Assembly (NCBI RefSeq): GCF_001026905.1
Contig: NZ_LAQL01000004.1
Coordinates: 124,001-188,000, forward strand
Length of the DNA: 64,000 nt
Origin: Kiloniella spongiae
GTDB lineage: Bacteria > Pseudomonadota > Alphaproteobacteria > Kiloniellales > Kiloniellaceae
Direction of reading: 5' to 3'
Shown here: positions 25,033-34,440 of the stretch, piece by piece
How the letters are laid out: the number at the start of each line of letters is the position of its first letter
How positions within the stretch are numbered: the first letter of the stretch is position 1
Notes under the pieces: model-generated
Told to the model about the DNA's origin: nothing
Databases searched by the model: none
The model's input: only the letters and a program-made list of their open reading frames with translations
Program-made: the position numbers and the translations under genes

Positions 25033-25055
25033 ACTGATCAATCAGTTATTTTGAA

Positions 25056-26045
25056 CTAAAGCTTACCAGCCGCGTCGACAATTGCCTGACCTTCGTCCCC
25101 GGCACGCTCGATATAGGCATCAACAACAGAAGACGTTGCTTTTTTCCACTCGCCCCTTTGTTCATCTGTCAATTCAACAATATTGATTTTATCAGCCAGA
25201 TATTTACGCGCTTCAGCTTCTTTGTTTGCGATAGAAGTCCTCAGCTCTTGCTCTACACGCTTTCCTGCTTTCGTGATAATTGCTTGTTCTTTGCCTGATA
25301 AGCCATTCCAAACGTCATTGTTGATAACAACGATAAATTCAATATCAGCATGATTGGTCAGAGTAAGATGATCCATGACCTCGTACAGCTTTCTTGATTG
25401 AACTGCTGTTATACCAGTCATACCAGCGTCAACCGTGCCGTTTTGGTAAGCTAGGAACTGTTTTGAACCTGACATAATCGTCGGAGCAGCATCAAGGGCT
25501 TCAATAGTGTCTGAAATCGTGGCACCAAATGATCGTATTTTTTTACCCCTGGCATCTGCAGGGACAACAATCGGCTTGCCGCCCTTTGTCAGGATGATCG
25601 CCCCGCCAAATGCCTGGTACCACAAAGGTTTTGCACCTGTTTTTTCGATTGCGGGGTCAAGAATTTGACGTATTGTACTTCCGGGCGCAGCTGCAGCGGC
25701 GACCTTATCACTGCTATCAAACAAAAACGGTACATAAAAAGCATCAACGGCAGGAACTGTTCCCACAAAACGAGTCAATGACGCAATACCCATTTCAATA
25801 GCCCCAGAGGCAACAGCTTGCGGAACTTCTTTGTCTTTAAATAGCTGTGCGGAAGGGAAAATTTCGATTTTCAAATCGCCGTTTGATTCTTTTTCAACTT
25901 CCTCTTTAAAGCTGGAAATATTCTGCCCCAGTGGGTGCTTCAAAGGAAGTTGTAGTGTTAATCGTAGTGTTGTTTCTGCATAGGCTGTACTTGCTATTGT
26001 TGAAAAAACAGCGCCGGCCAGTAAACCACATAAAGCTTTTTTCAT
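25056..26045 (-). CDS. dctP: TRAP transporter substrate-binding protein, DctP family
   Basis: A 329-residue exported protein. The signal peptide is residues 1-23 (cut after AYA). The DctP pattern is clear: LRLTLQLPLKHPLGQNISSFKEEVEKES, IEIFPSAQLFKDKEVPQAVASGAIEMG, and the ligand-contact region KKIRSFGATISDTIEALDAAP ending in an Arg expected to bind a carboxylate, then MSGSKQFLAYQNGTVDAGMTG. It captures the substrate in the periplasm and delivers it to DctQM. AGGGGG is present just before the ATG. The ligand is probably an organic acid but is not determined. Confidence 0.94.
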   Translation of the reverse strand: MKKALCGLLAGAVFSTIASTAYAETTLRLTLQLPLKHPLGQNISSFKEEVEKESNGDLKIEIFPSAQLFKDKEVPQAVASGAIEMGIASLTRFVGTVPAVDAFYVPFLFDSSDKVAAAAAPGSTIRQILDPAIEKTGAKPLWYQAFGGAIILTKGGKPIVVPADARGKKIRSFGATISDTIEALDAAPTIMSGSKQFLAYQNGTVDAGMTGITAVQSRKLYEVMDHLTLTNHADIEFIVVINNDVWNGLSGKEQAIITKAGKRVEQELRTSIANKEAEARKYLADKINIVELTDEQRGEWKKATSSVVDAYIERAGDEGQAIVDAAGKL

Positions 26046-26295
26046 AAGATTACCCCCTAAGTATTTGTTATTTTTTTGACCTTCGCGGATTTAGAATTGG
26101 ACATCCGCAACCATTGTGTGATGATTATTGAATAATAGAGAATTCAACTTAAATCAATTGATTTGAGAATAAGACGCAATAATAATACTTTAATCAGGGG
26201 CAAATTTGTTCATTCCAACATTTCTCTATCTTTAAAATATTTGATAATTTCTGAATAACTTATTGATAGAAGATCATAACAAAGGATATTCGAAA

Positions 26296-27018
26296 ATGCA
26301 GATAGCAATTATATCAGATATCCATGGAAACCTTCTGGCATTAGAGACAGTTCTTGAAGACATAAAGCGTCGTAAGCCTGACCTTACTCTAAACCTTGGA
26401 GATTGTGTGTCTGGCCCCTTTTGGCCGAAAGAAGCTTATGATCTTCTCAAAGAATTAGACTTACCAACTGTGCGGGGTAACCATGATCGGTGGCTCGTCG
26501 AACGAAATGCTGCAGAGATCAATTCGGGTTATAACTTTGCCTGTGAAGTTCTATCAGGATTTGAAAAGCAGAAACTTGGCAACCTCCCTTCCCGCCTTCA
26601 TCTGGATGAAGATATCTTCGCGTTTCACGGCACACCCGACAGCGATACAAAATACCTGCTCGAAGACAAGATCGATGGACGTCTGGCATTAGCCCGCAGC
26701 GAAGATGTTCACAGACGCATAGGTCAGGATCATCAGGCCAGCTTGTACCTGTGTGGTCATAGTCATTTAGCCCACGTCGCAATGGGCCCAAACAGAAGTA
26801 CTATTATAAACCCCGGCAGTGTCGGATGCCCTAGATACACCGATACAGACAATCCCCTGGAAGCCGAGAATGGGATCGCGCTTGCCCACTACGCCATTGC
26901 GACAAAGACAGAGCAGCGTTGGTCTGTAGAGCTAATTGCCCTTGATTATGATTGGCCAAAAGTTGCTCAACAGGCTGAGCTAAACGGTTATGCAAGCTGG
27001 GCACGGGTTTTTACCTAG
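26296..27018 (+). CDS. Metallophosphoesterase of the YfcE/MJ0936-like family
   Basis: About 240 residues from ATG 26296 (AAAGGA upstream; an earlier start at 26263 is unlikely). The calcineurin-like metal sites are visible: IISDIHGNLLALE (D-x-H), LNLGDCVSGPFW (GD), VRGNHDRWLVE (GNHD), YLCGHSHLAHVA (GHSH) and the closing INPGSVGCPRY. It should hydrolyse a phosphodiester or phosphomonoester with two metal ions; the substrate is unknown. Single-gene unit, with about 250 bases of A+T-rich sequence upstream toward the TRAP operon. Confidence 0.92.
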   Translation: MQIAIISDIHGNLLALETVLEDIKRRKPDLTLNLGDCVSGPFWPKEAYDLLKELDLPTVRGNHDRWLVERNAAEINSGYNFACEVLSGFEKQKLGNLPSRLHLDEDIFAFHGTPDSDTKYLLEDKIDGRLALARSEDVHRRIGQDHQASLYLCGHSHLAHVAMGPNRSTIINPGSVGCPRYTDTDNPLEAENGIALAHYAIATKTEQRWSVELIALDYDWPKVAQQAELNGYASWARVFT

Positions 27019-27087
27019 TATTATCATTTATTTCTGTAAAACAAATTGAGACTCATGGGGGCCACCCCCTTACCTGAGGCATAAAGT

Positions 27088-28335
27088 TTGAATAAAGTAT
27101 TTAAAGTTCCTCTCTACATAGCTGGGTTTTTGCTCTCAATTCCCGTTATTTTTTTTCTTATTCTAACGTGGTCTCAACGCCCTTATCACGCACCTACTTT
27201 TTATGCACGAATGACTGTGGATATGAAGGTTGATAGTTACCCTGTTCATATGGAGCGAATTATCACCTGTAAAACAGTTCCTATGGGAGGGAATGATCTT
27301 TCTCAAATGTTTAAGCGAGTTTCTAGCCAGTATGTCAGCTATCCTCGTGCTTTTGGGAGTTACTTGCCCGATAACGCCGCTGTAATGATGTGGACACCCT
27401 ATGAGTGTGATCGCGAAGAATATCAGGATGATAATGGTTTAACAAAGCTAAGGGCAAAACAGCTCCATCCTGATTACGTCCCGCGTATTGGCTGGACGCC
27501 AGATACTGCGACAATGCAAACATTGGAACTGTATATTGACAGAGATTCATTCAAATCAAATACAGCCAGAGTAACGGATCTGAAATTTCACGTAGAACTG
27601 GTTGATGAAGATGTTGCTGAAAAGGAAATGGCTGAGCCTGATGATTTTCAGTGGTTTAGTGGCAATATCTACACTGATGGTGACTGGAAAGATTATAAAA
27701 AAGTTCGGTATAAATCCTACTACGCTTTAGTGCTAAAAGAGAACCAATGGCGTGGCTACAATCCTATTATTGATGCAGAGTTGGATAGTTATACATATCC
27801 CCAAATGGTTGAACGCCGCCCAGAACTTGGGGGGCAGCAACCGCGACACCTGCTGTCTAATCTATTTGACGCCAAAGGCAGAGGAATAATGTATGGGTAC
27901 CGCGCAAATGGAGTGCTTTATTCTGCTCTTGCGGGTGGGTTTCCCAAGATTGGACATGGGATAACATCAAATCTAGAAAACCGTATTGAACACCTTTTTC
28001 CTGAGGGTAAAGCATTAAGAGTTCAAAGGAGCGGTGTGTGGGATCGCTTTATTATGCATAGGCAAGGTCCTCGTTTCGTCGATGGTAAGAGAGTTATTAA
28101 TAATTCAAATTTATTAGATAATGCTATTCCACCCATGGAAATTATATTTCTTCGTGATGATGTTGTTATTTCTCCAAAATCTGGTTACCTCCAAAACCAA
28201 AAACTACATCCAAGTCTTTATTTATATGATCCAAAAACAAAAGAAATCTTCCTGATCGAAGTTGCTGCGTTTTCTATATACCCTGCTGTTGAACACCCCT
28301 TGTTTCAACAGGCTGAAACAAGAGGAGTTCAGTAA
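27088..28335 (+). CDS. Membrane-anchored protein of unknown function
   Basis: A 415-residue protein starting at TTG 27088 with TGAGG upstream; a start at the first ATG would remove the membrane helix. Residues 8-29 (PLYIAGFLLSIPVIFFLILTW) form one N-terminal anchor, and the rest is soluble and Tyr- and Pro-rich with a low Cys count (in IITCKTVP and YECDREEY). I recognise no family and no catalytic signature. Composition is less G+C-rich than its neighbours. It may be an envelope protein acquired by transfer; that is inference. Confidence 0.65.
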   Translation: MNKVFKVPLYIAGFLLSIPVIFFLILTWSQRPYHAPTFYARMTVDMKVDSYPVHMERIITCKTVPMGGNDLSQMFKRVSSQYVSYPRAFGSYLPDNAAVMMWTPYECDREEYQDDNGLTKLRAKQLHPDYVPRIGWTPDTATMQTLELYIDRDSFKSNTARVTDLKFHVELVDEDVAEKEMAEPDDFQWFSGNIYTDGDWKDYKKVRYKSYYALVLKENQWRGYNPIIDAELDSYTYPQMVERRPELGGQQPRHLLSNLFDAKGRGIMYGYRANGVLYSALAGGFPKIGHGITSNLENRIEHLFPEGKALRVQRSGVWDRFIMHRQGPRFVDGKRVINNSNLLDNAIPPMEIIFLRDDVVISPKSGYLQNQKLHPSLYLYDPKTKEIFLIEVAAFSIYPAVEHPLFQQAETRGVQ

Positions 28336-28393
28336 TGACATCCCCAATGATAGACTATGCTTTGATATCAGCCCATGTGTATGAAAGCGCGCT

Positions 28394-31300
28394 TTACTTT
28401 GACTTCGCCAATTTAACCAATTCTTCCATCATCATCTTAACCCCCTTCAGGCGGCTTCCTGCGTCATCCCAGGCGCGGCGATATACCAACTTGTGATCCG
28501 GACGGATTTTAACAGTGCCGACCTGTTCCTGAATAAACATGATAAGTGCAGATGGATTTTCAAAGGTATCATTTCTAAAGGAAACCACGGCGCCTTTGGG
28601 GCCTGCGTCAACCTTTTCGACACCGCTTTGTTTACAAAGTCCTTTGATCAACATGACTTGCAGCAGGTTTTCCACTTCCTCCGGCAAATCACCGAAACGG
28701 TCAATAAGCTCAGCTGCAAAGCCATCAATCTCTGAGCGCTCTGTCAAAGAAGATAAACGTCGATAAAGCCCCAGACGCACATTCAGATCAGCAACATAAC
28801 GGTCCGGGATTAACACGGACGTTCCAATATTGATCTGCGGTGACCAAGTCTGATCTTCTTCACTGTTCACTTCATCGCTACGCAAGGTTGCAACGGCTTC
28901 TTCCAACATCTGTTGATAGAGTTCAACACCAACTTCTTTGATATGGCCGGACTGTTCATCGCCAACAAGGTTCCCTGCCCCGCGAATATCCATATCGTGG
29001 CTGGCAAGGTTAAAGCCAGCGCCAAGGCTATCAAGCGTTTGCATAACCTCTAGACGACGCTCGGCGGTTTTACTCAACAGCTTGCCAACAGGGAGGGTCA
29101 GATAGCAATAGCCCCGGATTTTGGAGCGCCCGATACGTCCTCTGATTTGATAGAGTTGAGCAAGACCAAACATATCAGCGCGATGCACCAGCATTGTATT
29201 GGCACTTGGGATATCCAGCCCGGACTCAATAATACTCGTCGACAGCAAGACATCATATTGGTGATCACAGAAAGCGGTCATGACATCTTCCAGATCACGA
29301 GCAGCCAACTGACCATGAGCAACACAGATCTTCACTTCCGGCACGAGTTTTTCGAGGCGTTCTTTAAGCTCTCTCAAATCAGACAGTCGCGGGCATACAT
29401 AGAATGTCTGACCACCGCGGTAATGTTCCCTGAGAATAGCTTCACGTACGATGACCGGATCAAAGGGGAGAACAAATGTACGTACAGCCAAACGATCAAC
29501 CGGCGGTGTAGCAATCAGGCTCATTTCCTTAACACCGGACATAGCCATCTGTAGTGTCCGTGGTATCGGTGTTGCGGTAAGTGTCAACACATGAACATCA
29601 GAACGAAGCTCTTTCAGACGCTCTTTCTGTTTAACACCAAAGTGCTGTTCTTCATCGACAATCAACAAACCAAGGTCAGAGAATTTCATATTTTTAGCAA
29701 AGACAGCATGGGTCCCCACCACAATCTCGACCGTCCCCTCGGCCAGACCTTTTTTTGTTTCCGTCTGCTCTTTACCGGTTGCCAGGCGAGATAGCTGTCC
29801 AATGCGTACAGGCAAGCCTTTAAAACGTTCGACAAAGTTATTGTAGTGCTGACGGGCAAGTAGCGTTGTTGGCACAACAACGGCCACCTGTTTGCCGCTC
29901 ATAACGGCCACAAAAGCCGCTCTTAGCGCAACTTCAGTTTTCCCAAAGCCTACATCACCACATACAAGACGGTCCATCGGACGTCCTGATCTCAAGTCTT
30001 CAAAAACATCCGCAATGGCATTAAGCTGATCTTCTGTTTCCGGGTAAGGAAAACGGGCGGCAAACTCGTCATACAACCCTTCCGGTACATCAATTGTTTC
30101 TGCTTTACGCAGAAGACGGTTCGCAGCAATGCCGATAAGCTGATGTGCTATTTCCCGAATGCGTTCTTTTACGCGCGCTTTTTTAGCCTGCCATGCCGCG
30201 CCGCCCAAACGATCCAGTTCCGCGCCACAATCTTCCGAGCCATACCGGGAAAGAATTTCGATATTCTCTACAGGGACAAAAAGCTTGTCGCCACCACTAT
30301 AAACAACCTTGAGGCAATCATGAGGTGCACCACCGACATCAACCGTTTCAAGCCCAATATACTGTCCGATCCCGTGTTCCATATGAACGACAAAATCTTT
30401 ATCCTGAAGCGATGAAACTTCTTTTAAGAAGTTATCTGATTTACGGCGCCGTTTCTGTGCACGAGCAAGACGTTCACCAAGAATATCCTGCTCGGTAATA
30501 AAAGCCACATTTGGTGTGATCACACCGCGTTCCAGCCCCAGCGTCAAGAACTGCACTTGCTTACGCATGGTTTTCTTGTGAATTTTCCAATCTTTCAGAA
30601 CATCGGTATTGGCCAAGCCGTGTTCATGAAACATAGAAATCAGTCGATCGCGAGATCCATCACTAAAACCGGTAACGATAATTTTTTTACCGTTCGTCTG
30701 TTGAAGGCGAATATACTCGCTGACCTCGTCAAAGACATTGACGTCTTCACGATTTCTGGCTTCAGAAAAATCTTTACCCTGCTTGCCTTCAACCTCAATC
30801 AGGTTTTCAAGATGATCAGGTAACGTAAAGCCCGAAAATTGTGTGACTGGCCTTTTGGATAGTATTGCATCCCAATCTTCAACAGACAGAAACAAGCGCT
30901 GCATTGGAACTGGTTTGTAAACCCAGCCACCTTCCGCCGTATTTTCCATTGTCTGTCGTGCTTGGAAGAAATCAGTGATGGACTCGATCCGGGCATCTCG
31001 TGCTTCCGCCGCCTGACCATCCAGTGTCACAACGGCGGTTGGTAAATAATCAAACAGTGTTTCCAGATCGCCATAAAAAAGCGGTAACCAGTGCTCCATA
31101 CCAGGATACTGTCGCCCTTCGGATATGGCTTCGTAGAGAGGATCATCCTTGGCAACGGCACCAAAAGTTTCGCGATAGCCTTTTCGGAAAGATTCAATTG
31201 TTTTTTCATCAAGAATTGCTTCGCCGACAGGTTTAAGCTCCAGACTTTGGGCATCACCAATTGTTCTTTGTGTCAGTGGATCAAAATACCTTAGCGTATC

Positions 31301-31876
31301 AAGCTCATCCCCAAAGAAATCCAGGCGCAGGGGAAATTCTTCACCGGGAGGATAAACATCAACAATACCACCGCGAATTGCGTATTCACCGGCTTCACTT
31401 ACCGTTTCCGAACGCAAATATCCATTGGTAGAAAAGAACTTTAACAGATCTTCGTTTTTAATCTCCACGCCGGATTTGGCCACAAGAGTTCTGTTTTTAA
31501 AAAGCTCTCTTGGCGGTATTTTCTGAAGTGAAGCAGAAATTGTCGTCAGAACAAGACGGCCTGATTTAGGCACAGGCGTTGCCAGTAACTTTGCAAAAGC
31601 ATTAATACGCGCGGCCAAAATGTCTTTGTGGGGGCTCACCCGATCATAAGGTAAGCAATCCCAGGCAGGGATTTCAATAATCTCTATATCCGGCGCAAAG
31701 AACCCAACAAGTTCAGCCAGAACAGCCAGACGGTTATCATCAAGCGCAATATGCAAAACAGGTTGCGGCGCTAACTCGACAACAAGCTCCGCAAGAAGCT
31801 GAGCATCATAACCTTCGGGTGCTGATGAAATCTGATAATGATCGGCGGCTTGAAGTCGGGTCGCGAGTGTTTTCAC
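28394..31876 (-). CDS. mfd: Transcription-repair coupling factor
   Basis: 1160 residues, the normal length. In order: UvrB-like UvrA-binding region (residues 1-380), RNA-polymerase-interaction domain (DKDFVVHMEHGIGQYIGLE, about 500-560), RecG-like translocase with CGDVGFGKTEVALRAA (Walker A) and LIVDEEQHFGVKQKERL (DEEQ), helicase motifs through GRIGRSKIRGYCYL, and a C-terminal TRCF domain. It displaces stalled RNA polymerase and recruits UvrABC. It precedes sdhE and recG in opposite orientation to recG, a neighbourhood common in alphaproteobacteria. Its partner uvrA lies at 45 kb. Confidence 0.98.
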   Translation of the reverse strand: MKTLATRLQAADHYQISSAPEGYDAQLLAELVVELAPQPVLHIALDDNRLAVLAELVGFFAPDIEIIEIPAWDCLPYDRVSPHKDILAARINAFAKLLATPVPKSGRLVLTTISASLQKIPPRELFKNRTLVAKSGVEIKNEDLLKFFSTNGYLRSETVSEAGEYAIRGGIVDVYPPGEEFPLRLDFFGDELDTLRYFDPLTQRTIGDAQSLELKPVGEAILDEKTIESFRKGYRETFGAVAKDDPLYEAISEGRQYPGMEHWLPLFYGDLETLFDYLPTAVVTLDGQAAEARDARIESITDFFQARQTMENTAEGGWVYKPVPMQRLFLSVEDWDAILSKRPVTQFSGFTLPDHLENLIEVEGKQGKDFSEARNREDVNVFDEVSEYIRLQQTNGKKIIVTGFSDGSRDRLISMFHEHGLANTDVLKDWKIHKKTMRKQVQFLTLGLERGVITPNVAFITEQDILGERLARAQKRRRKSDNFLKEVSSLQDKDFVVHMEHGIGQYIGLETVDVGGAPHDCLKVVYSGGDKLFVPVENIEILSRYGSEDCGAELDRLGGAAWQAKKARVKERIREIAHQLIGIAANRLLRKAETIDVPEGLYDEFAARFPYPETEDQLNAIADVFEDLRSGRPMDRLVCGDVGFGKTEVALRAAFVAVMSGKQVAVVVPTTLLARQHYNNFVERFKGLPVRIGQLSRLATGKEQTETKKGLAEGTVEIVVGTHAVFAKNMKFSDLGLLIVDEEQHFGVKQKERLKELRSDVHVLTLTATPIPRTLQMAMSGVKEMSLIATPPVDRLAVRTFVLPFDPVIVREAILREHYRGGQTFYVCPRLSDLRELKERLEKLVPEVKICVAHGQLAARDLEDVMTAFCDHQYDVLLSTSIIESGLDIPSANTMLVHRADMFGLAQLYQIRGRIGRSKIRGYCYLTLPVGKLLSKTAERRLEVMQTLDSLGAGFNLASHDMDIRGAGNLVGDEQSGHIKEVGVELYQQMLEEAVATLRSDEVNSEEDQTWSPQINIGTSVLIPDRYVADLNVRLGLYRRLSSLTERSEIDGFAAELIDRFGDLPEEVENLLQVMLIKGLCKQSGVEKVDAGPKGAVVSFRNDTFENPSALIMFIQEQVGTVKIRPDHKLVYRRAWDDAGSRLKGVKMMMEELVKLAKSK

Positions 31877-31940
31877 AGTTACAATTCTTTATATTAATCG
31901 TCGTTTTGAATATCAGCTATAGCCAAATATAATAAGGCCG

Positions 31941-32234
31941 TTATCGTTTATTCGGGGTGTATTTAAAGCTCAGTAAAGCATCAAGAACTTTGTTATGCAT
32001 ATCTTCCGTTGGTGCCGAATTGCCAATAATCCAGTCGTAGAGAACGGGATCAGGAATTTCAAGAACGCGTTCAAACAGGTCCAGCTCTGTCACGTCCATA
32101 TTACCGACGTTCTGGTCAGCAAAGGTTCCAATAATGAGATCAGCTTCCTGTGTTCCGCGATGCCAGCTTCTGAATCTAAGCTGTTTTCGCCTTTTGTTTA
32201 ATTCAGCGTTGGCTGCTGTACCCATAAACCTCAT
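31941..32234 (-). CDS. sdhE: Succinate dehydrogenase assembly factor SdhE
   Basis: A 97-residue protein of the SdhE/Sdh5 (YgfY, DUF339) family. The RGxxE motif that contacts the flavin site of SdhA appears in SWHRGTQEADLIIGTF. The C-terminal part (VLEIPDPVLYDWIIGNSAP) fits the family. It promotes covalent attachment of FAD to SdhA. Its place between mfd and recG is common in alphaproteobacteria. An alternative ATG lies 9 bases inside the frame. Confidence 0.92.
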   Translation of the reverse strand: MRFMGTAANAELNKRRKQLRFRSWHRGTQEADLIIGTFADQNVGNMDVTELDLFERVLEIPDPVLYDWIIGNSAPTEDMHNKVLDALLSFKYTPNKR

Positions 32235-32348
32235 CCGTCATTGAATTTAATACGCTTGTTCGTTTCGCTTGCACATTAAGCTATGATATAGGAAACATTA
32301 CTAGAACATTTAATAAACATCCGATTTAATTTCTGCAAGTTAAAGCCC

Positions 32349-34430
32349 GTGCGTCCAGAGATTCTCTTTCCACTATTTACTCCTGTCTCAACTCTTCAAG
32401 GTGTTGGGCCTCGCTTAAGCACACTTTATGAAAAGCTGGCAGGAGGGCGTGTGCTTGATCTTTGTTGGCATTTACCTGTGGGGTTGGTTGATCGTCGCTA
32501 CTCCCCAACCATTGCTGATGCTATCTCTGATCGCGTTGCCACACTCAAAGTCACGGTATCCCGACATATCCCTTCCCCCAATCGTCGCAGTCCCTATCGG
32601 GTTATCTGCCATGATCTCACGGGCGAGATGACATTGATATTCTTCCATGCACGTGGTGACTATATTATGAAGCTACTTCCTGTGGGGGAAGATCGCATCA
32701 TAAGTGGCAAGCTGGAACGCTTCGGGGATGTCCTGCAAATGGCACATCCGGACCACATGGTCCCCCCAAACGAAGAAGAAGATGTAAAAACAGTAGAGCC
32801 AGTTTATCCCTTAAGTGCAGGCGTAACTCTCAAGCCACTCTCAAAAGCCATTAAAGCTTCCCTTGCTTTGGCTCCAGTTGTACCGGAATGGCTCGACAGC
32901 TCTCTAAAAGAGCAGGAAAGCTGGCTTGATTGGCATAGTTGCCTTCAAAAAGTTCATCACCCCCAATCCGAAGATGAACTGACAGCCTTTTCCCCCTATC
33001 GAAAACGATTGGCCTATGATGAGCTTTTGGCAAACCAGCTTGCCATTTCCCTTGTCCGTGAACAGCAGACAGCAGCAAAAGGGCGCATAATTAAAGGCGA
33101 CGGGTCTCTGCGGGGAAAAATGCTCGACATCCTGCCCTTTACGCTGACGGGATCACAAGACCAATCCATCAGAGAAGTTATTGCTGATATGGAAAGCTCT
33201 AACCGCATGCTCCGATTGGTGCAAGGTGATGTGGGAAGTGGTAAAACAGCCGTTGCGCTTTTCCCAATGTTGGCAGCAATAGAAAGCGGTTTTCAAGCTG
33301 CATTGATGGCCCCGACAGAGATCTTGGCTCGTCAACACTATAAGACCTTACAACCCTTTGCTGAAAAGCTTGGCATTTCTGTTGTGATCCTAACAGGTCG
33401 CGATAAAGGCAAAGCGCGCAAAGCCATTCTGGAAAGTATCGCCGACGGCTCAACGCAAATGGTCATTGGCACACATGCCCTTTTTCAGGATGAAATAGAC
33501 TTTTCCGACCTGGCTTTGGCCGTGATTGATGAACAGCACCGATTTGGTGTGCACCAACGTCTTTCGCTTGCGCGAAAAGGGGCTGGTGTTGATATGCTGG
33601 TAATGACGGCCACTCCTATTCCCCGAACGCTCATGTTGACAGCTTATGGTGACATGGCGGTATCTCGCCTGACTGAAAAGCCAGCTGGACGACAACCCGT
33701 TGACACCCGCACAGTATCCGTTGAACGGATTAATGATGTTATTAACGGTGTTGCGCGATCCTTGGATCAGGAAACAAAGGTCTATTGGGTTTGCCCATTA
33801 GTTGAAGATTCAGACAAATCTGACCTTGCCGCTGCAGAAGAAAGATACCGCGAACTAAGCGAACGATTTGGCGACCGTGTAGGTTTAGTTCATGGCCGCA
33901 TGAAGGGCGCTGAAAAAAACGCCGTCATGGAAAAATTCTCCAAGGGAAATGTAGATCTGCTTATTGCAACAACCGTGATCGAGGTTGGCGTTGACGTTCC
34001 CCAAGCAACCATTATGGTGATTGAGCATGCAGAACGCTTCGGTCTGGCACAGCTCCATCAGCTTCGGGGGAGAATTGGACGTGGTAGTGAGAAATCAACC
34101 TGTATTCTGATGTATCAAGGACCACTGGGCGAAACCAGCAAAGCCCGTCTTAAAATCATGCGGGATAGTGATGATGGTTTTGTTATTGCCGAAGAAGATT
34201 TACGCTTGCGCGGCGCTGGTGAAGTCTTGGGAACTCGACAAAGCGGATTACCCGAATTCAAAGTTGCCGATCTGGCCTGTCATGGTGAATTACTGGCAAC
34301 AGCACGAAATGATGCCAAACTGATCATGGATAAAGATCCAACACTGCAAACTCCTAGAGGGGAAGCTCTCCGCACACTGCTGTATCTTTTCGAAAGAGAT
34401 ACAGCAGTTAAATACCTTAAGTCCGGTTAG
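32349..34430 (+). CDS. recG: ATP-dependent DNA helicase RecG
   Basis: 693 residues from GTG 32349. The N-terminal wedge (OB fold, about 50-150), Walker A in LVQGDVGSGKTAVALFPML, the DEAH-type box LAVIDEQHRFGVHQRLSL and the C-terminal helicase region ending in GAGEVLGTRQSGLPEFKVADL are all present. RecG remodels stalled replication forks and branched DNA. It starts about 115 bases from sdhE in the opposite direction and is convergent with the DUF502 gene 10 bases away, with no terminator visible between. Confidence 0.98.
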   Translation: MRPEILFPLFTPVSTLQGVGPRLSTLYEKLAGGRVLDLCWHLPVGLVDRRYSPTIADAISDRVATLKVTVSRHIPSPNRRSPYRVICHDLTGEMTLIFFHARGDYIMKLLPVGEDRIISGKLERFGDVLQMAHPDHMVPPNEEEDVKTVEPVYPLSAGVTLKPLSKAIKASLALAPVVPEWLDSSLKEQESWLDWHSCLQKVHHPQSEDELTAFSPYRKRLAYDELLANQLAISLVREQQTAAKGRIIKGDGSLRGKMLDILPFTLTGSQDQSIREVIADMESSNRMLRLVQGDVGSGKTAVALFPMLAAIESGFQAALMAPTEILARQHYKTLQPFAEKLGISVVILTGRDKGKARKAILESIADGSTQMVIGTHALFQDEIDFSDLALAVIDEQHRFGVHQRLSLARKGAGVDMLVMTATPIPRTLMLTAYGDMAVSRLTEKPAGRQPVDTRTVSVERINDVINGVARSLDQETKVYWVCPLVEDSDKSDLAAAEERYRELSERFGDRVGLVHGRMKGAEKNAVMEKFSKGNVDLLIATTVIEVGVDVPQATIMVIEHAERFGLAQLHQLRGRIGRGSEKSTCILMYQGPLGETSKARLKIMRDSDDGFVIAEEDLRLRGAGEVLGTRQSGLPEFKVADLACHGELLATARNDAKLIMDKDPTLQTPRGEALRTLLYLFERDTAVKYLKSG

Positions 34431-34440
34431 TAATTATGGC

